Source of the DNA: Amblyornis subalaris
Lineage: Eukaryota > Chordata > Aves > Passeriformes > Ptilonorhynchidae
Assembly (NCBI GenBank): GCA_018881555.1
Contig: JACAXG010000002.1
Location: 22,395,183 to 22,459,182, forward strand
Length of the DNA: 64,000 nt
Reading direction: 5' to 3'
The number at the start of each line of letters is the position of its first letter. Positions within the stretch are counted from its first letter, which is position 1. The position numbers and the translations under genes are program-made. The notes under the pieces were generated by a model that saw only the letters and a list, made by a program, of their open reading frames with translations, did no database searches and was not told the origin of the DNA. Positions 63,487 to 64,000 of the stretch are shown here, piece after piece.

Positions 63487-64000
63487 AGTTCCAGCACNTC
63501 TCTGCACTGTCCTCTAGGAAAGTCACCCCAGGGAGAAGAGACCTACACGTGCAACTCCCAGTGCCAGGATCCTCATGCGACAGGGGCTAGCACTCAGACT
63601 AGAGTGTGTGCCAACCACACACTCTCTTACTACCTGCTACATGTATTAAAAACACGTTTTCTGTGCAGAACAGTGTTTAAAGCCTGTAGTTACAAAGCTG
63701 TGCATGACCCAATTTGCCAGTCTCAATCACGAGATGAATTTACTAAATAGGGTAAAATACCAGTAAATCAGATTATCTGCCCCTGTCAGTAACAGCCAGC
63801 AGCTGGCAAATTCAATGTTTTAGTTAGATAAACAGCAACTTCATTTTTGGGGGGCCTGAGTGTTTTCAGGTTTCTCTGAAAATCCTTAAGCCCTTGGAGG
63901 GGTTCCAAATTTGGACTGTGCCTGCCCAAAGAAGAACTTGCAGGTACACAGCACTCAACACATCTTGGGAAAATTTCTGCTCTGCTTAGTTCCAGATGCT
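63487..64000 (+). other. PLN: PLN 3' UTR (runs off the window)
   Basis: This follows the PLN stop codon. The first bases after the stop (AGTTC) resemble mammalian PLN. No AATAAA is seen before the window end; an ATTAAA near 63,645 is weak. The second copy of the GATA/TGACAG repeat falls here. Confidence 0.6.
63763..63802. repeat. Direct repeat copy 2 downstream of PLN
   Basis: This is the partner of 62734-62772, same orientation, 1,029 bp away. The AGATTATCT palindrome is intact (63770-63778). The inverted TGACAG pair is reduced to one half, CTGTCA-G-TAACAG. It lies about 280 bp after the PLN stop. Confidence 0.85.

Larger units (their letters stand above)
40286..64000 (-). other. CEP85L: CEP85L upstream intron (more than 23.7 kb), hosts PLN antisense
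   Basis: From the exon at 40164-40285 to the window end I find no further CEP85L exon. The long serine-rich N-terminal exon would be obvious if present. Apart from the PLN exon and its neighbourhood, the stretch holds only short A/T tracts (for example 41218-41229 and 41849-41860), a hairpin at 44721-44744 and an 11-bp tandem pair at 40966-40987. No transposon family is recognised, though diverged copies could be missed by eye. Confidence 0.75.

Overview
The window looks like avian nuclear DNA. The evidence is a decayed CR1 LINE fragment, compact introns, and a phospholamban gene lying antisense inside a large intron of CEP85L, an arrangement also known in mammals. The species cannot be fixed from the sequence. 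Isolated single N bases are scattered throughout, and a few fall in exons or at a splice site.

Layout. Positions 1 to about 11.9 kb are downstream of CEP85L, and I see no gene there, only a CR1 fragment (6.39-6.82 kb), a poly-T tract, a short TG microsatellite and a perfect small hairpin. From about 11.93 to 16.51 kb is the probable long 3' UTR of CEP85L (minus strand), with three AATAAA signals and a 240-bp sequence present twice as a direct repeat. From 16,513 to 40,285 lie ten CEP85L coding exons. They join in phase into the C-terminal 458 residues of the protein and its stop codon. The N-terminal exons are not in the window and should lie beyond 64 kb. From 40.3 kb to the window end is one CEP85L intron of more than 23 kb.

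That intron contains phospholamban (PLN) on the plus strand. Its complete 52-codon reading frame is at 63,328-63,486, on an exon that probably begins at 63,205. The first, non-coding PLN exon was not identified. A TATA-like box at 62,332 and a pair of 39-40-bp direct repeats flanking the PLN coding sequence, each with a GATA-type and a TGACAG-type motif, are candidate regulatory sequences.

The two genes have unrelated roles. CEP85L is a coiled-coil centrosomal protein and PLN is the small membrane regulator of the SERCA calcium pump. No new system was found. The items most worth checking are the repeats around PLN, the Ser46 substitution in PLN, the duplicated 3' UTR segment, and a cryptic or poison-type exon at 34.3-34.6 kb in CEP85L.
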